64,000 nucleotides of DNA from Pseudozyma flocculosa PF-1 (lineage: Eukaryota; Basidiomycota; Ustilaginomycetes; Ustilaginales; Ustilaginaceae): positions 691,947-755,946 of the forward strand of contig NW_006920872.1 in the NCBI RefSeq assembly GCF_000417875.1, written 5' to 3'. The notes below the pieces were generated by a model, which worked only from the letters and a program-made list of their open reading frames with translations, searched no databases and was not told where the DNA came from. The position numbers and the translations under genes were made by a program. Below, one piece after another: positions 53,048 to 62,787 of this stretch (position 1 is the first letter of the stretch; every line of letters starts with the position of its first letter).

Positions 53048-54338
53048 TTATTGCTTGCGGTTCTGCAGCGCATCCGGATCCTCGTCGGCGCTGTCATGCG
53101 AAGAAATGGACACAGGAGAGGGAGAGTTCGAAGGGGGCCGTCAGCTTTGTCGTCGCACCGTTCAATGGCGATGCCGCCGCCGCCGCCATAGAACCGCCAC
53201 TTACACATTGAGGAGCAGGCTCTGGGCGTCGAGCATGATCTTGTTGCCGCTGTTGCTGAGGATGGTGGCAATGTCGCGTGCGGCCTCGAGCTTTCGGAGC
53301 TTGAGGAAGCCCTTGTTCTTCTTGATGGCCTCTCCGATGAGCTCTGCGCTCTTGGCCTCTCCCTGAGCCTTGACAATGATGCTGGCCTTTTCCTGGATCG
53401 CCTGGTCGACGAGGAAGGCGGCCCGCAGCGCCGCCTGCTGCGCGATCTGCTTGGCCTCGACGGCGTGGGTGAACTCGGGCGAGAAGGAAACGTGGGTGAT
53501 GGACACGTCGTCGAGGACCAGGTTGAAGCGGCGCGCGCGCTGCGTCAGGTTGTCGCGCACCAGCCGCGAGACCATCTCTCGCTGCGTGATGAGCTGCGAT
53601 GCGTTGAACTGCGCCACCACCGACTTGAGCACCTCGTTGACAATCGACGGCAGCACGCGCTCGTCGTAGTCGGTGCCCAGCTCGCGGTAGATGACGGGCA
53701 GCGAGTTGACATCGGGTCTTGAGAGCACACGGCAGGTGAGCGAGACCATCTGCAGGTCTACGAGCCGGGGAAGGAGGGAGCAGTGGGCCAGGGAAGCGGT
53801 CGCAAGGTGGCATGGCAAAGGGCGAGCGCAGCAGCAGCAAAAGGAGCCGGACGGAGGGAGCGAAAGTGGAGAGGTCAGCCTTTCGCCGCGCGCAGCAAGC
53901 GACGTGCGTCTACGGGCGGCCACTCGACTCACCCTTGGTGCCGGTGAGGGAAGCGATGCTCCTCGGCTTGGCCCTGACATCGTAGTCGATGGGCGTCTCG
54001 AACCAAGGGAGCATAAAGTGGGTTCCTTCGTTGTAGATGGTGCTCTTGACACCGTGGATGCGCGAGTACTTGATGGCGCGATGACCACCGTCGACATTGA
54101 AGAGCGACGAGTTGACGCCGAGGCCCAACGCGACCAGGGCGACGATGCCCGCCGAGCCGCCGAGGATGCTGCCGAGGTTGGGCGGTCCGCCACCGCCACC
54201 TCCCGATGAGGAGCCGCCGCCGCCGCCGCCACCGCCAGCCTTTGCCTGCTGCTGGAACTGGCTGGAAGCGTTCTGGGCCTGCTGACGCAGCCGCTCGAGC
54301 GTCCGGAAAATGTTCTGGGGACCTCCGCCGCGGTTCAT
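53048..54338 (-). CDS. PHB2: prohibitin-2 (mitochondrial inner membrane scaffold)
   Basis: Minus-strand exons 54338-53933, 53757-53205 and 53090-53048 give 333 aa. Introns are 175 nt (GTGAGT...TAG) and 114 nt (GTAAGT...CAG). One N-terminal membrane segment ([20 protein letters not shown]) is preceded by a long Gly/Ser run. The PHB/SPFH domain follows: [69 protein letters not shown]. Then comes a helical region ([14 protein letters not shown]). The last exon adds [14 protein letters not shown]. Prohibitin rings of PHB1 and PHB2 stabilise inner-membrane proteins and respiratory chain assembly. It is divergent from NIF3. Confidence 0.96.
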
Positions 54339-54979
54339 GCTGTGCAGAAGTGGTCGGATCGGAAGGCGAGGTGGGTGGGGAGGGATCGGCACAAGTGATG
54401 GGCGAGAGAACGGCAGCAAGAAGGACGACGGTGCTGAGGACGAGCGGGCTTGTAGTGCGGAAGATGGGGTAAGGTGAGAGAGACGAGGCTGCGGCGTGGA
54501 GAGCGCCAGGGGACGGGCGGTCCAAGCGCTACCTGGTGCCGCTGGTGCTGCTGCTTGCTCTCTGCCTCTCTTTCTCAGAGACGCAGGCGAGGGTCCCCTG
54601 GCTTGGCTCAGCCAGGACCCGAAATGCGGGCTCGGCCCCGCCGACGCGGCGCCAGCTGCCAGGCCCGATCACGCTGACAGCGTTTCCCGCGCGAGAGAGA
54701 GGCAGCCACCCAGCGCTTGGCCCTGCCTAGCCTGGCGCCTGCCGCTCAGAGTCGGGCCGACGTCGCGAGATGCTACACGGGTGGGGACAAGTACGCGGTG
54801 CTGGAAGAAGCTTTCCAGTCGATCTGGGGTGCCTCCACACGTTTGGTTTTGTGCGCATGGACCGCCTGCTTTGCGGGCTCCTTTGACTGCCTGCCTCCGC
54901 GAGTCTTCGCCTCCCTCTGCTCCTCCAACTCGCTTCATCACCCATCGCCTGTGCCTGCTCGTCGTCCAGACATCGGCCC
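54339..54979. promoter_or_regulatory. divergent promoter region PHB2/NIF3
   Basis: 640 bp between divergent starts. Open frames crossing it are not conserved-looking. No specific element was identified. Confidence 0.4.
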
Positions 54980-56434
54980 ATGACCCACCTCCTACGCCTG
55001 AGCCCCTCCCTGCTGCGATCCATCACCACTATCCCTCGCTGCAACTCCCGCAAGATGACTTCAGCGGCGCCCGTCCCGACGACGGCCACATCCAACCCGC
55101 TCCTGACCTCGGTCATGGCCGCCATGCACGACATTGCGCCCCTCTCCCTGGCCGACGCATCGTGGGACAACGTCGGCCTTCTGCTCGAGTCGCCCACACC
55201 GCCTTCCTCCACCAGCGCCACGGCGGCGCCACAGTCAGCGGCAGCGCCAGGCCACGAGGCAAACGGCGTCATGCTCGGCATAGACCTGACGACGCAGGTG
55301 TGCGACGAAATCGTCTCAACGCACAACCAAGGGCAGCCGCGCATCGGCGTGGCCGTCATCTACCACCCGCTCATCTTCCGCGGCCTCAAGTCGATCACGT
55401 ACAACGACCCGCAGCAGGCTTCCATCCTACGCCTGCTCCAGCACGGCGTGAGCCTCTATTGCCCGCACACCAGCCTCGACGCCGCCGCAGGCGGTATAAA
55501 CGACTGGCTCGCCGTCGTCGTATCCCACGACTCGATGCCCGACCTCGGCGGACAAGAGGGACACAGGATCCTCACCACCGGAAACTGGCAGCCCATCGTG
55601 CCCTCCAAGGAAAAGGACACCAACGGGCAGTCGGGCGCAGGCATGGGCAGGCTCGTCACCCTCGACCGCGAAATCACCTTTGAGCAGGCAGTCGACAGAG
55701 TTAAGGCCAACCTGCAGCTCGATCACGGTGAGTGTGACCCTCGCGAGCTTGCCGCCGACGAGTGCCGCTCTCGCATGCATCCACGCTGACCGCAATCCTC
55801 CTCCACGCTCCGCCTGCGCCGCCGCACGCACACAGTACAAGGCTGCCCGAGCGGCAAGGCCATCAAGACCATCGGCGTCTGCGCCGGCTCGGGTTCGTCG
55901 GTCTTCAGAGGCGTCAAAGCGGATCTGCGTGAGTGACAGCTCCGCCTTCAACCTGGCCCCAAATGCTGCGTCCGGAAGCTCACCCTTTGCCTCGCTCGCC
56001 TGCCCCTTTGATCTGCGCAGTATTGACCGGAGAGCTTTCGCATGTAGGTCCATCCCGCACCTGATCGTCCCATTCCTCGAGCCGGCACTCACCTCGTGTC
56101 CCGTCCTGTTCCACCATTCCCTGCAACGCCAGCACGAGGTCCTCGCCTACAAGGCGGCCGGCACTTCAGTCATTGTCACCAACCACACAAACACAGAGCG
56201 GTACGTCAGCCTCCATCTTGCCGCGATCCGCGCCCTCTACTCGCTGCCTGGTTGCGTCCCCTGACGCCGCTGCTATGCCGCCTTGACCCTTCCGCACCGG
56301 CCTCGCCGTTGTGCATTTGGCGCAACAGCAAGTACCTCCGCGACGTCCTCCAGCATCGCCTGCGGGACCGCCTCCCAAAGGACGCGACGGTCCTCATCTC
56401 CAAGATGGACCAAGACCCGCTCCACACCTTTTAG
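54980..56434 (+). CDS. NIF3: NIF3 family metal-binding protein
   Basis: Exons 54980-55727, 55836-55928, 56021-56043, 56133-56200 and 56329-56434 give 345 aa. Exon 3 is only 23 nt (LTGELSH). Conserved NIF3 features: PLSLADASWDNVGLLL near the N-terminus, VIYHPLIFRGLKSITYND with its metal-ligand His, SLYCPHTSLDAAAGGIN with a second His-containing site, GVCAGSGSSVF after the first splice, and the terminal HHEVLAYKAAGTSVIVTNH site. The N-terminus (MTHLLRLSPSLLRSITTIPR) looks like a mitochondrial presequence; an alternative start is the Met at 55055 (MTSAAPVP). The family is universal and binds two metal ions; its reaction in eukaryotes is unsettled. Convergent with MCM10, 108 bp apart. Confidence 0.94.
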
Positions 56435-56542
56435 AGCGACTCGTGCTGCGGCAGGCGTGCCTGAGGGGTCTCTCTGAAACGACGAGACTTCGTCAACGGT
56501 AGATGGCGATTGCAAGATGGAAGATCTCGAGGCGACTGCAAG

Positions 56543-59500
56543 CTAAAATATCTCGAGATCCTCCTCGTCGTCGCTTTGGTCGTTGCCGGCATTGGCTGAC
56601 GGCCCGCTGCCGAGTGCCGATCCGCGCCGCTTGACGGTAGGGAAGTCCAAGTCGAGCGCATCACTCTCTCCGTCCGAGTCAAAGTCGATGCCCTGCAACA
56701 GTTCCAAAGGCGCTCCACTGTCCCCCTCGCCCCGGCCGCCGCTGCCGCTGCGTGCTCCGTGCGTATGGCCCTTGCCGTCGCCCTCGTCGAAGGTCTTGTA
56801 CCTCGGGCGGTGCTGCTTCTTGAGTTTGAGCTGTGCCCCCGTCGGAGGTCGGGGCAGGCACGACGGCTTCTTGATACGGTCCAGCAGCGCCGAACGCGAG
56901 TCCCGTCCAGCCCCGTTCGCTGCGCCGGAAGACGAAGGGGAGGAAGACGACGTCGGGCCATTGCGGCGTGCGAGCGGGTCGAAGCCCATCAACTTGATCG
57001 CCTCGGCCGAATAGCTGAAACGCTTCGGCGTCGCTCTACCGGGTGTGCTGGTGCTGCTCGGCAGAACGGGGGCAGAGGTCGCCTTCAATCGGCCCCCGAC
57101 GTTGGAGGCAGCGGCTATGTCGACGACCGCGGCGGGTGGACGATCCTCGTCGCTCGAACTCAGTGGATCCAAGGCCGATCTGCTCTTGCTCCTGCCCTTG
57201 TCGGCGGGCGCAGCGGCCGTCGACTTGATGCCGAGGATCTTGCGCCGCTTCTCGAGCGCCTTTGCTTTTGTCTCTTCGGCCTTCCTCTTGCGCTCCTCAA
57301 TCGTCCTCTTGGCCTCTTCGAGCAGCTTGGCCGCCGAGCCCTGTGGATCTATCAGCTTGGCCGCCGCGGCTTCCAGCCCATCGCGCTTCCTTGGTCGTCT
57401 CGACTGCGATTGCGAACGATCCTGACTCGGCGAGCCAGGCAGGACCTGTTCATCGTCGTCGTCATCGTCATCGTCGTCATCGCCGCCGTCTTCGTCCCCG
57501 TCGTCGACCTCGATCACCCTCTTTCTCATGGCAACCCCTGGGTGCGAGTTGGGCATGACGGCGTCGCCAAACCGTGCGCGCATGCGCCGCTCGAGCTCGT
57601 CCTTTTCCATCTGCTTGCGCAGCCTCGCCTCCTTTTCGCTCCGACCGCGCCCGAGCTTGTCGCCAATGTCGAACCGCCAACTCTCCGGGTCCGTCGGCTT
57701 GCCCTCGGCAACGGGCTGGCTGGCCTCGACGGTGAACGTCCTGCCGGCGTTGGACGACAGCCCTTCATCCATGTTGCCGTGGCGCGGCTGAAACGTCCTG
57801 GTTTGATACGGTTGGGAGCCACCCGCGCCGCCGCCCCTCTTGCCCCAACCTCCAGCTTTCCCATCGCCGAGACCGCCGCCCCCGCCACCGCTGCTGCCTC
57901 GCTGACTCCGCGCCCCGGGCGGCAAGGAGCCTAGACCGTTGGTTGAGTTGGCAAACTCCATGCGCCCCCTTTGCATACCGCCAATCGACTGGGTGAGGTG
58001 GTAGTCGCAGACCATATCTTCGGCCGCTTTCTTCCCGGTCGTTCCCTGTCTGCGCAGCCGGACATCGACATAGTTGCCACAGCGGGAGCCGTCGCGCTTT
58101 TTTGTGCAGCACGTCGTCAGGTCGCGCGTCTGTCCAATGATGAGGATGTCCTCGGCCGAGCGCGGCTTGAGCGTGAGGATCTTGTCCTTCTTGTACCTCG
58201 GCTGTGTGATTCTGGGGTTGAGGATGGCGACTAGCGTGCCCGGCGTCTGCTTGTGCAGCAGTTCGAATGCGCCTCTGCTTCCGTTGACGAACCTTCGCTT
58301 GTCGCGCCGCATCGCGTCGAGGTGGCGCTGGATGTCGGCGCGCTCCGAGTTGAGGGGTCGCATGTTTTCGTCGACCTCGTCGGCTTCGAAGCTCATGAGC
58401 TTGAGCTGGCGGTCGCCCGACGCCGCCTTCTGACCGCTGGTGCCGAGGTCGACGAGCTGCATGATGTTGAACAGCCGCGAGCGGCCCGCCATCCTCTTGC
58501 GCTCCCTCTCGAGCTCGTCTTCGGCGTCGTTCCGTCGCATGGCTCGCCTGAGCTTGGCGCGCTCCGAGGCAGTCATGCGCTCGTCGCCCTCGTCGAGCTC
58601 GAGGCGCAGCTTGCCGTCGGCACCCCTCGCCACCTCGCGGAAGGCCAGCGGCCCCTTGCCGCCCTTGTTTGCGCCGGGACCTCTCCCGCCCTCCTCGTCG
58701 CTGCCTTCATCGTCGCTCCCGAACATTGATTTCGTATGGAGAAGGGGTCCCTTTTCGGCGATGACGGCGATCGTCAGCCAATCGCCGTCGACCGGGATCT
58801 CGTAGTCGCCGTCGCGCCCGCTGTCCTTGCCGTACCCCGCCCGCCTGGACTCTGTAGGGTCCACGTCCTTGTAGGTGGGCCTGGCCACCGAGTAAATCAT
58901 CGAAGGTGGGATGTAGTAGCGCCCCTGCAGGTAGTCGGTGACGTCGTCGTGCGAGATGCGGCGGGAGCTGAGACGGGTGCCAGAGTAGGGTTCGAGCTTG
59001 TCGTAGTCGTCCTCCTGCCGCCTGGGCGGGAGCTGCGGTGGGCCGGGCTCGAGGGATTCGACCAGGGCTAGGCGCTCGTCGCGCTGAGGGCCCTGCTGTT
59101 GCTGTGCCGCCGCATCGAGGATGTCGCAGCCAGATGAGCCTGCGGCCGGCCCTTGCCGGGGCTGAGGCGACTCGTTGAAACCGGCGGATCTCATCGAGGC
59201 GCGTGCGGCGGCGGCATCGCGCATCTGCCTGGCACGCTCCTCTTGTGCGGCAGCTTCTTGTCGCCTGCGCTGTGCGGCAGCAGTGCGTTCTGCGATGGTC
59301 AGGTAGGAAGAAGGGCCGCCTGAGCTGGAGCCGCGCGCGGCGTGGTCCATGTTGGAGAAAGCTGAGGTGTCGCCTGGAGAGGACCTGGCTGCTGCGGCGG
59401 CGGTGAGCGCCTGTGCTCTGGCGGTGGCGTACTGGAGGGCATCCTGCCTCTGTTGCTGCAGCAGCTTCGCGCCCCGCTTTGCCTCTGCCGATATTATCGA

Positions 59501-59653
59501 GGGCGAGGGGCGGTGTTTCGAGGGCGAGGCGGGCGCGACGACCGAGCGGTGTTGCGGCGGGGCGGCAACGTCAGCCGAGGCGAGATTGGCACGGATGCGC
59601 TGCAGCTGTTTCAGCACGTCGTCCGAGGACGATGGGGCCGATATCGAGGCCAT
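56543..59653 (-). CDS. MCM10: replication initiation factor Mcm10
   Basis: An intronless protein of 1036 aa. The central region has the Mcm10 OB-fold (GAFELLHKQTPGTLVAILNP and YKKDKILTLKPRSAEDILII) immediately followed by the zinc finger (TTCCTKKRDGSRCGNYVDVR, Cys515/516 onward, closing with CDYHL). N-terminal residues 100-160 form a coiled-coil-like Arg/Gln/Ala-rich stretch. The C-terminus is acidic and Ser-rich, with a D/E run (DDGDEDGGDDDDDDDDDDE) and ends EEDLEIF. Mcm10 activates the CMG helicase and recruits polymerase alpha. The ATG at 59653 opens MASISAPSSSDDVLKQLQRI; the frame is open upstream to 60700, but that overlaps the next gene and is not protein-like. Confidence 0.94.
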   Translation of the reverse strand: MASISAPSSSDDVLKQLQRIRANLASADVAAPPQHRSVVAPASPSKHRPSPSIISAEAKRGAKLLQQQRQDALQYATARAQALTAAAAARSSPGDTSAFSNMDHAARGSSSGGPSSYLTIAERTAAAQRRRQEAAAQEERARQMRDAAAARASMRSAGFNESPQPRQGPAAGSSGCDILDAAAQQQQGPQRDERLALVESLEPGPPQLPPRRQEDDYDKLEPYSGTRLSSRRISHDDVTDYLQGRYYIPPSMIYSVARPTYKDVDPTESRRAGYGKDSGRDGDYEIPVDGDWLTIAVIAEKGPLLHTKSMFGSDDEGSDEEGGRGPGANKGGKGPLAFREVARGADGKLRLELDEGDERMTASERAKLRRAMRRNDAEDELERERKRMAGRSRLFNIMQLVDLGTSGQKAASGDRQLKLMSFEADEVDENMRPLNSERADIQRHLDAMRRDKRRFVNGSRGAFELLHKQTPGTLVAILNPRITQPRYKKDKILTLKPRSAEDILIIGQTRDLTTCCTKKRDGSRCGNYVDVRLRRQGTTGKKAAEDMVCDYHLTQSIGGMQRGRMEFANSTNGLGSLPPGARSQRGSSGGGGGGLGDGKAGGWGKRGGGAGGSQPYQTRTFQPRHGNMDEGLSSNAGRTFTVEASQPVAEGKPTDPESWRFDIGDKLGRGRSEKEARLRKQMEKDELERRMRARFGDAVMPNSHPGVAMRKRVIEVDDGDEDGGDDDDDDDDDDEQVLPGSPSQDRSQSQSRRPRKRDGLEAAAAKLIDPQGSAAKLLEEAKRTIEERKRKAEETKAKALEKRRKILGIKSTAAAPADKGRSKSRSALDPLSSSDEDRPPAAVVDIAAASNVGGRLKATSAPVLPSSTSTPGRATPKRFSYSAEAIKLMGFDPLARRNGPTSSSSPSSSGAANGAGRDSRSALLDRIKKPSCLPRPPTGAQLKLKKQHRPRYKTFDEGDGKGHTHGARSGSGGRGEGDSGAPLELLQGIDFDSDGESDALDLDFPTVKRRGSALGSGPSANAGNDQSDDEEDLEIF

Positions 59654-60192
59654 GGCTGGAGGCTGGCGGCGGCGGCGGCGGCGGCGGCGGTGGTGGTGGC
59701 GGTGTTGGTGTTGGTGGTGCTGTGGGCAAGGTGGGGGCTGGGGGCCACGCTGCCACCCTGCAAAGTCGAAGCCAGCGGCTGCAGCCGCCCCCTGCGCTGG
59801 GCCTGGCTGCAGGTCTGGCCAGGCGGCCAAGACGCGCGCGCGTAACAGGCGCGACGCGTTAAAAGTATCAGAGGCCAACAAACGTGGAGGCCAGTGCAGG
59901 CCGGCCGGGGCGTACTTGGCTTGCCCGCGGAGGGGGGCGGTGGCGGGCTCAAGATACACCTCTGACAGTCTGCATGCCAACCACTTCGGACCGAAGCAGA
60001 GATTAAGAGAGAGCAACATCCTAGCGAGTCCGGTACAGGCAGGCTCGGGCTCATTTTGTGTGGCACCATGCTGCCATTCTATCGGTTTGCAGCCTCTATC
60101 GTCCGTCTTCTTTCGCAGAACGATGCTGCCTACCGCCCACCATCGAGTCGCTATTCTACGGCGCAGGGTCTGCGTCCGAGGATCGCCGTGCC
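59654..60192. promoter_or_regulatory. MCM10 upstream and GDPD 3' region
   Basis: About 540 bp between two minus-strand genes. Just upstream of the MCM10 start there is a GGC/GGT-rich tract (about 59662-59725). No other gene was recognised. Confidence 0.4.
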
Positions 60193-61584
60193 TCAGTTGC
60201 GGTCGGGATCCTGGTACCCGCCGAGCAGGCCAAAGCAGTTGGCGTAGTAGGTGACAGTGGCGGGCCAGTCGGAGAACATGCCGAGCACCTTGACCTTGGA
60301 TGCGAGGGCGTGGACGACGTCCATCAGCTGCCCGTCGCTCTTGATGACGCTCCAGAGCGTCGTGTAGTAGTAGTCCTTGCCCGACGCCACCTTGGCCAGC
60401 GGGCCGGATCGCTCCAGGCTCCACGTAATGATCTTGAGCCCGGCCTCTTTGGCATTCTTGGCGTACTCGGACGGCACAATCTCGTTGGTGGCGTTGTCGA
60501 CGGTCAGCAGCCAGGGAAACGCCGGCGCGATAATCTGCACGCCCTGCGCCGCGATCGACTGCATCGTCGAGAGCGCTGTGGCGTTGACGAGCCCCTCGGG
60601 CGTGTCGGTACGCTCGTCGAGGAAGATGGCCTGGCGTCCAAAGTCCGGGTGCTTCTGCACCCAGTAGACGACGTCCGATAGGCGGAAAGACTGCAGCCAC
60701 ACGCGCGAAGGGTGCACGTTGGCCTGCTTGAACTCGTCGACGATCTGGTCCAGGAACTCGTCCTGCGTGTACTCGCCCTGGAACGGCATGGCGACGACGG
60801 GCGCCTTGGCCTCAGTGGTGAAGCTCAGCCCGAGCGCATCCACCTCGCGGATGTAGTCCTGGTGCGTCATGAGCTCGCCGCACGTGTCGTACAGCTCGGT
60901 GCGCCAGGCGGGCGTTCCGTAGAGGAAATCCTCGGGACGGGTGGCCGAGGCGTTGAAGCCGTCCTGCTTGCCGCAAAGGCTCTTGAACTCGGCCAGCGTG
61001 ATGTCCGAGGTACAGCACTGGGCGCTGGCGGGCTTGTTTCCCGACGCCGGCACAAACGTCTGATTGCACTTGGCCGCCAGCTCTGGGATGGCGAGGATGT
61101 TGGTCGAGGTGTGCAGGTCGCACTGCGAGTGTCGGCAGACGAGTTTGCGGTCCTTTGTGAAGCTGGCATCGCACTCGATCACGCCTGCACCCTGACGAGC
61201 GGCGGCGTGGACGCCCTGCACCGTGTGCTCCGGGAACTGGAGCGCAGCGCCGCGGTGCGAGATCGAGAACTGGGTGACGCGCAGCGGGTCCTCGGAGCAC
61301 GATTCGAGGCGCTTCTTGAGCGGCGAATCAGTCATGTTGCTGACGAGGAAGTAAGGCCTTTCGCCCACCTGGACGTTCTTGACCTTGGGGACTATGATGC
61401 TCGGAGGCACGCTAAACACCTTGGAAGGTCCTCGCTCCGTCGCGAGCGCGGTGCTGCCGGCGGTCGAGTTGGCATCGGCCCTCGCCAACACGAGTGTCTG
61501 CTGGTCGCCCTGGATGGCAGCGGGGGCAGCAGCAGCTAGAGCGAACGCCGTCGAGCAGAACGCGAGCAGGGGTCTGAGCAACAT
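60193..61584 (-). CDS. secreted glycerophosphodiester phosphodiesterase
   Basis: An intronless protein of 463 aa. An N-terminal signal peptide (LLRPLLAFCSTAFALAAAAP) is followed by the GDPD fold. Catalytic motifs: HRG in ISHRGAALQFPEHTVQGV, the E.D pair in GVIECDASFTKD, and the His after it in LVCRHSQCDLHTSTN. Later strands read LSFTTEAKAP, RVWLQSFRLSDV and LKIITWSLERSG. Cys-rich spots (AKCNQTF, QCCTSD, LCGKQDGFNASATR) and N-glycosylation sites (NSTAG, NMTDS, NATALS) fit a secreted or wall-bound enzyme. It would release glycerol-3-phosphate from phospholipid-derived diesters. It has a TATA-like element upstream. Confidence 0.9.
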   Translation of the reverse strand: MLLRPLLAFCSTAFALAAAAPAAIQGDQQTLVLARADANSTAGSTALATERGPSKVFSVPPSIIVPKVKNVQVGERPYFLVSNMTDSPLKKRLESCSEDPLRVTQFSISHRGAALQFPEHTVQGVHAAARQGAGVIECDASFTKDRKLVCRHSQCDLHTSTNILAIPELAAKCNQTFVPASGNKPASAQCCTSDITLAEFKSLCGKQDGFNASATRPEDFLYGTPAWRTELYDTCGELMTHQDYIREVDALGLSFTTEAKAPVVAMPFQGEYTQDEFLDQIVDEFKQANVHPSRVWLQSFRLSDVVYWVQKHPDFGRQAIFLDERTDTPEGLVNATALSTMQSIAAQGVQIIAPAFPWLLTVDNATNEIVPSEYAKNAKEAGLKIITWSLERSGPLAKVASGKDYYYTTLWSVIKSDGQLMDVVHALASKVKVLGMFSDWPATVTYYANCFGLLGGYQDPDRN

Positions 61585-62255
61585 CGTCGCGGGAAGAGAG
61601 GTCTAAGGGGAGGCTGGAGGGAAGGCGAAACAAGCACGAGTAGGAGGTGTAGGGACAACGATACAGACGGCGGGGCTGTGTCGACCCCCTCGAGTCCCCC
61701 GCTTTATACCAAAGAGGTTTGGCTCAAGGCTCGTCGAGAGTTCGGGTGCCGTCCGCCCCTGCGCTCGAGAAATAGTAGTAGTGACGGCACCATCGCAGGG
61801 TGCGCACCAATGGTCGACCGCAGCTCTGCGATGCAGGTGGGGGGGTAGGGCAGGCAACCCAACGGTCTCTCAGCTTAGCGTCATCCCGCGCACGTTCCGG
61901 AAGCCGTACATGCAATCTCGGTTGACAGCTGGTCTTGGCATGCAGCCTTCTCGGGGCGCAGACCGGCACGTGGCTGCCTCGCTCCGCACCAGCGATCCTC
62001 GTCGACGCCCAGCAGCAGCGCCAAAGGCAGCAACGGACTCGCAAGCGTCCAGGATCGTCTACCAAAACGTGGTGAACGCGCATCAGCCCGCCGGCAAAAC
62101 AAAAAAGCCTCAACGCCATGCGGTCGTGGGTGGAAGGAGAATATCGTCGACGTTGACTACACAGAGAGAGTTTGCAGCTGGCCATCGTGTCTCGGCTCGT
62201 CTCCGGAAACAGCTACAAAAGGAGGGGGAACGAGAACGAAAAAGTTAAAAGGAAA
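61585..62255. promoter_or_regulatory. GDPD promoter and tRNA-Phe downstream region
   Basis: About 670 bp. It contains the TATAAAG element listed separately and, next to the tRNA, a TTTT-rich stretch (minus strand, 62223-62250) suitable as pol III terminator. No other gene was recognised. Confidence 0.4.
61702..61708 (-). promoter_or_regulatory. TATA-like element of the GDPD gene
   Basis: Reads GGTATAAAGCGGG on the minus strand, about 118 bp before the ATG at 61584. TATA boxes are often found in regulated genes of fungi. No factor site was identified around it. Confidence 0.45.
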
Positions 62256-62371
62256 TGCCCTCAACCTGGGTCGAACAGGTGACCTTGCGATTTGTTCCGA
62301 CTCGAGGAGCCGAAGGCCATAAACTGAACTGTGCTTCAGTCGCACGCTCGTACCAGCTGAGCTATAAGGGC
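62256..62371 (-). tRNA. tRNA-Phe (GAA) with intron, third copy
   Basis: Same mature sequence as the two copies at 40 kb. Anticodon GAA is at 62337-62335; the intron of 42 nt spans 62333-62292. The intron is closest to that of the 40755 copy in its 3' part (GGCTCCTCGAGTCGGAACAA). Confidence 0.95.
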
Positions 62372-62787
62372 GGTTGATGTTCGAGCCGCTGAAGATTACG
62401 TACATACACCTATTAATGTTCTTTTAGTGTCTGGTTTCAAGTCTCGGCTTCGACTTCGACTTCGACTTCGCTGCCTGCTCTGGGCCCGCGCGGTGCACCG
62501 ACGATGGCGGATGGAGGAGGGCATGATGGCATTGAGCGCGCAGGCAGCGTCGAGGACATGGTATGACTTGTGTGTGGCACGGAAAGGGACGTTTGGGGGC
62601 GCAGGAAGAAGGAAAAAGACGATGAGGAGGATAGGGGCCCAGAGCCAGAGGTCAAGGGGAGCTAACATGCGCACGGATGGGGAGCAAGGGCATGGGAAAG
62701 GCGTGTCCGTGTGATGCGGGGGCAAATGCGGCAAAGTACGCTGGTCGTCGGCCGAGCAGCTGGGGTGGGCCGCGGCGTCCGCACGCA
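62372..62787. other. 3' region of CLA4
   Basis: About 415 bp between the tRNA and the CLA4 stop. Contains CTTCGACTTCGACTTCG hexanucleotide-like repeats at about 62444-62470. No gene was recognised. Confidence 0.4.

Noticed and set aside
56543..60700. 1385-codon version of MCM10
   Set aside because: The extension overlaps the GDPD gene antisense and lacks protein character; the ATG at 59653 gives the expected N-terminus.
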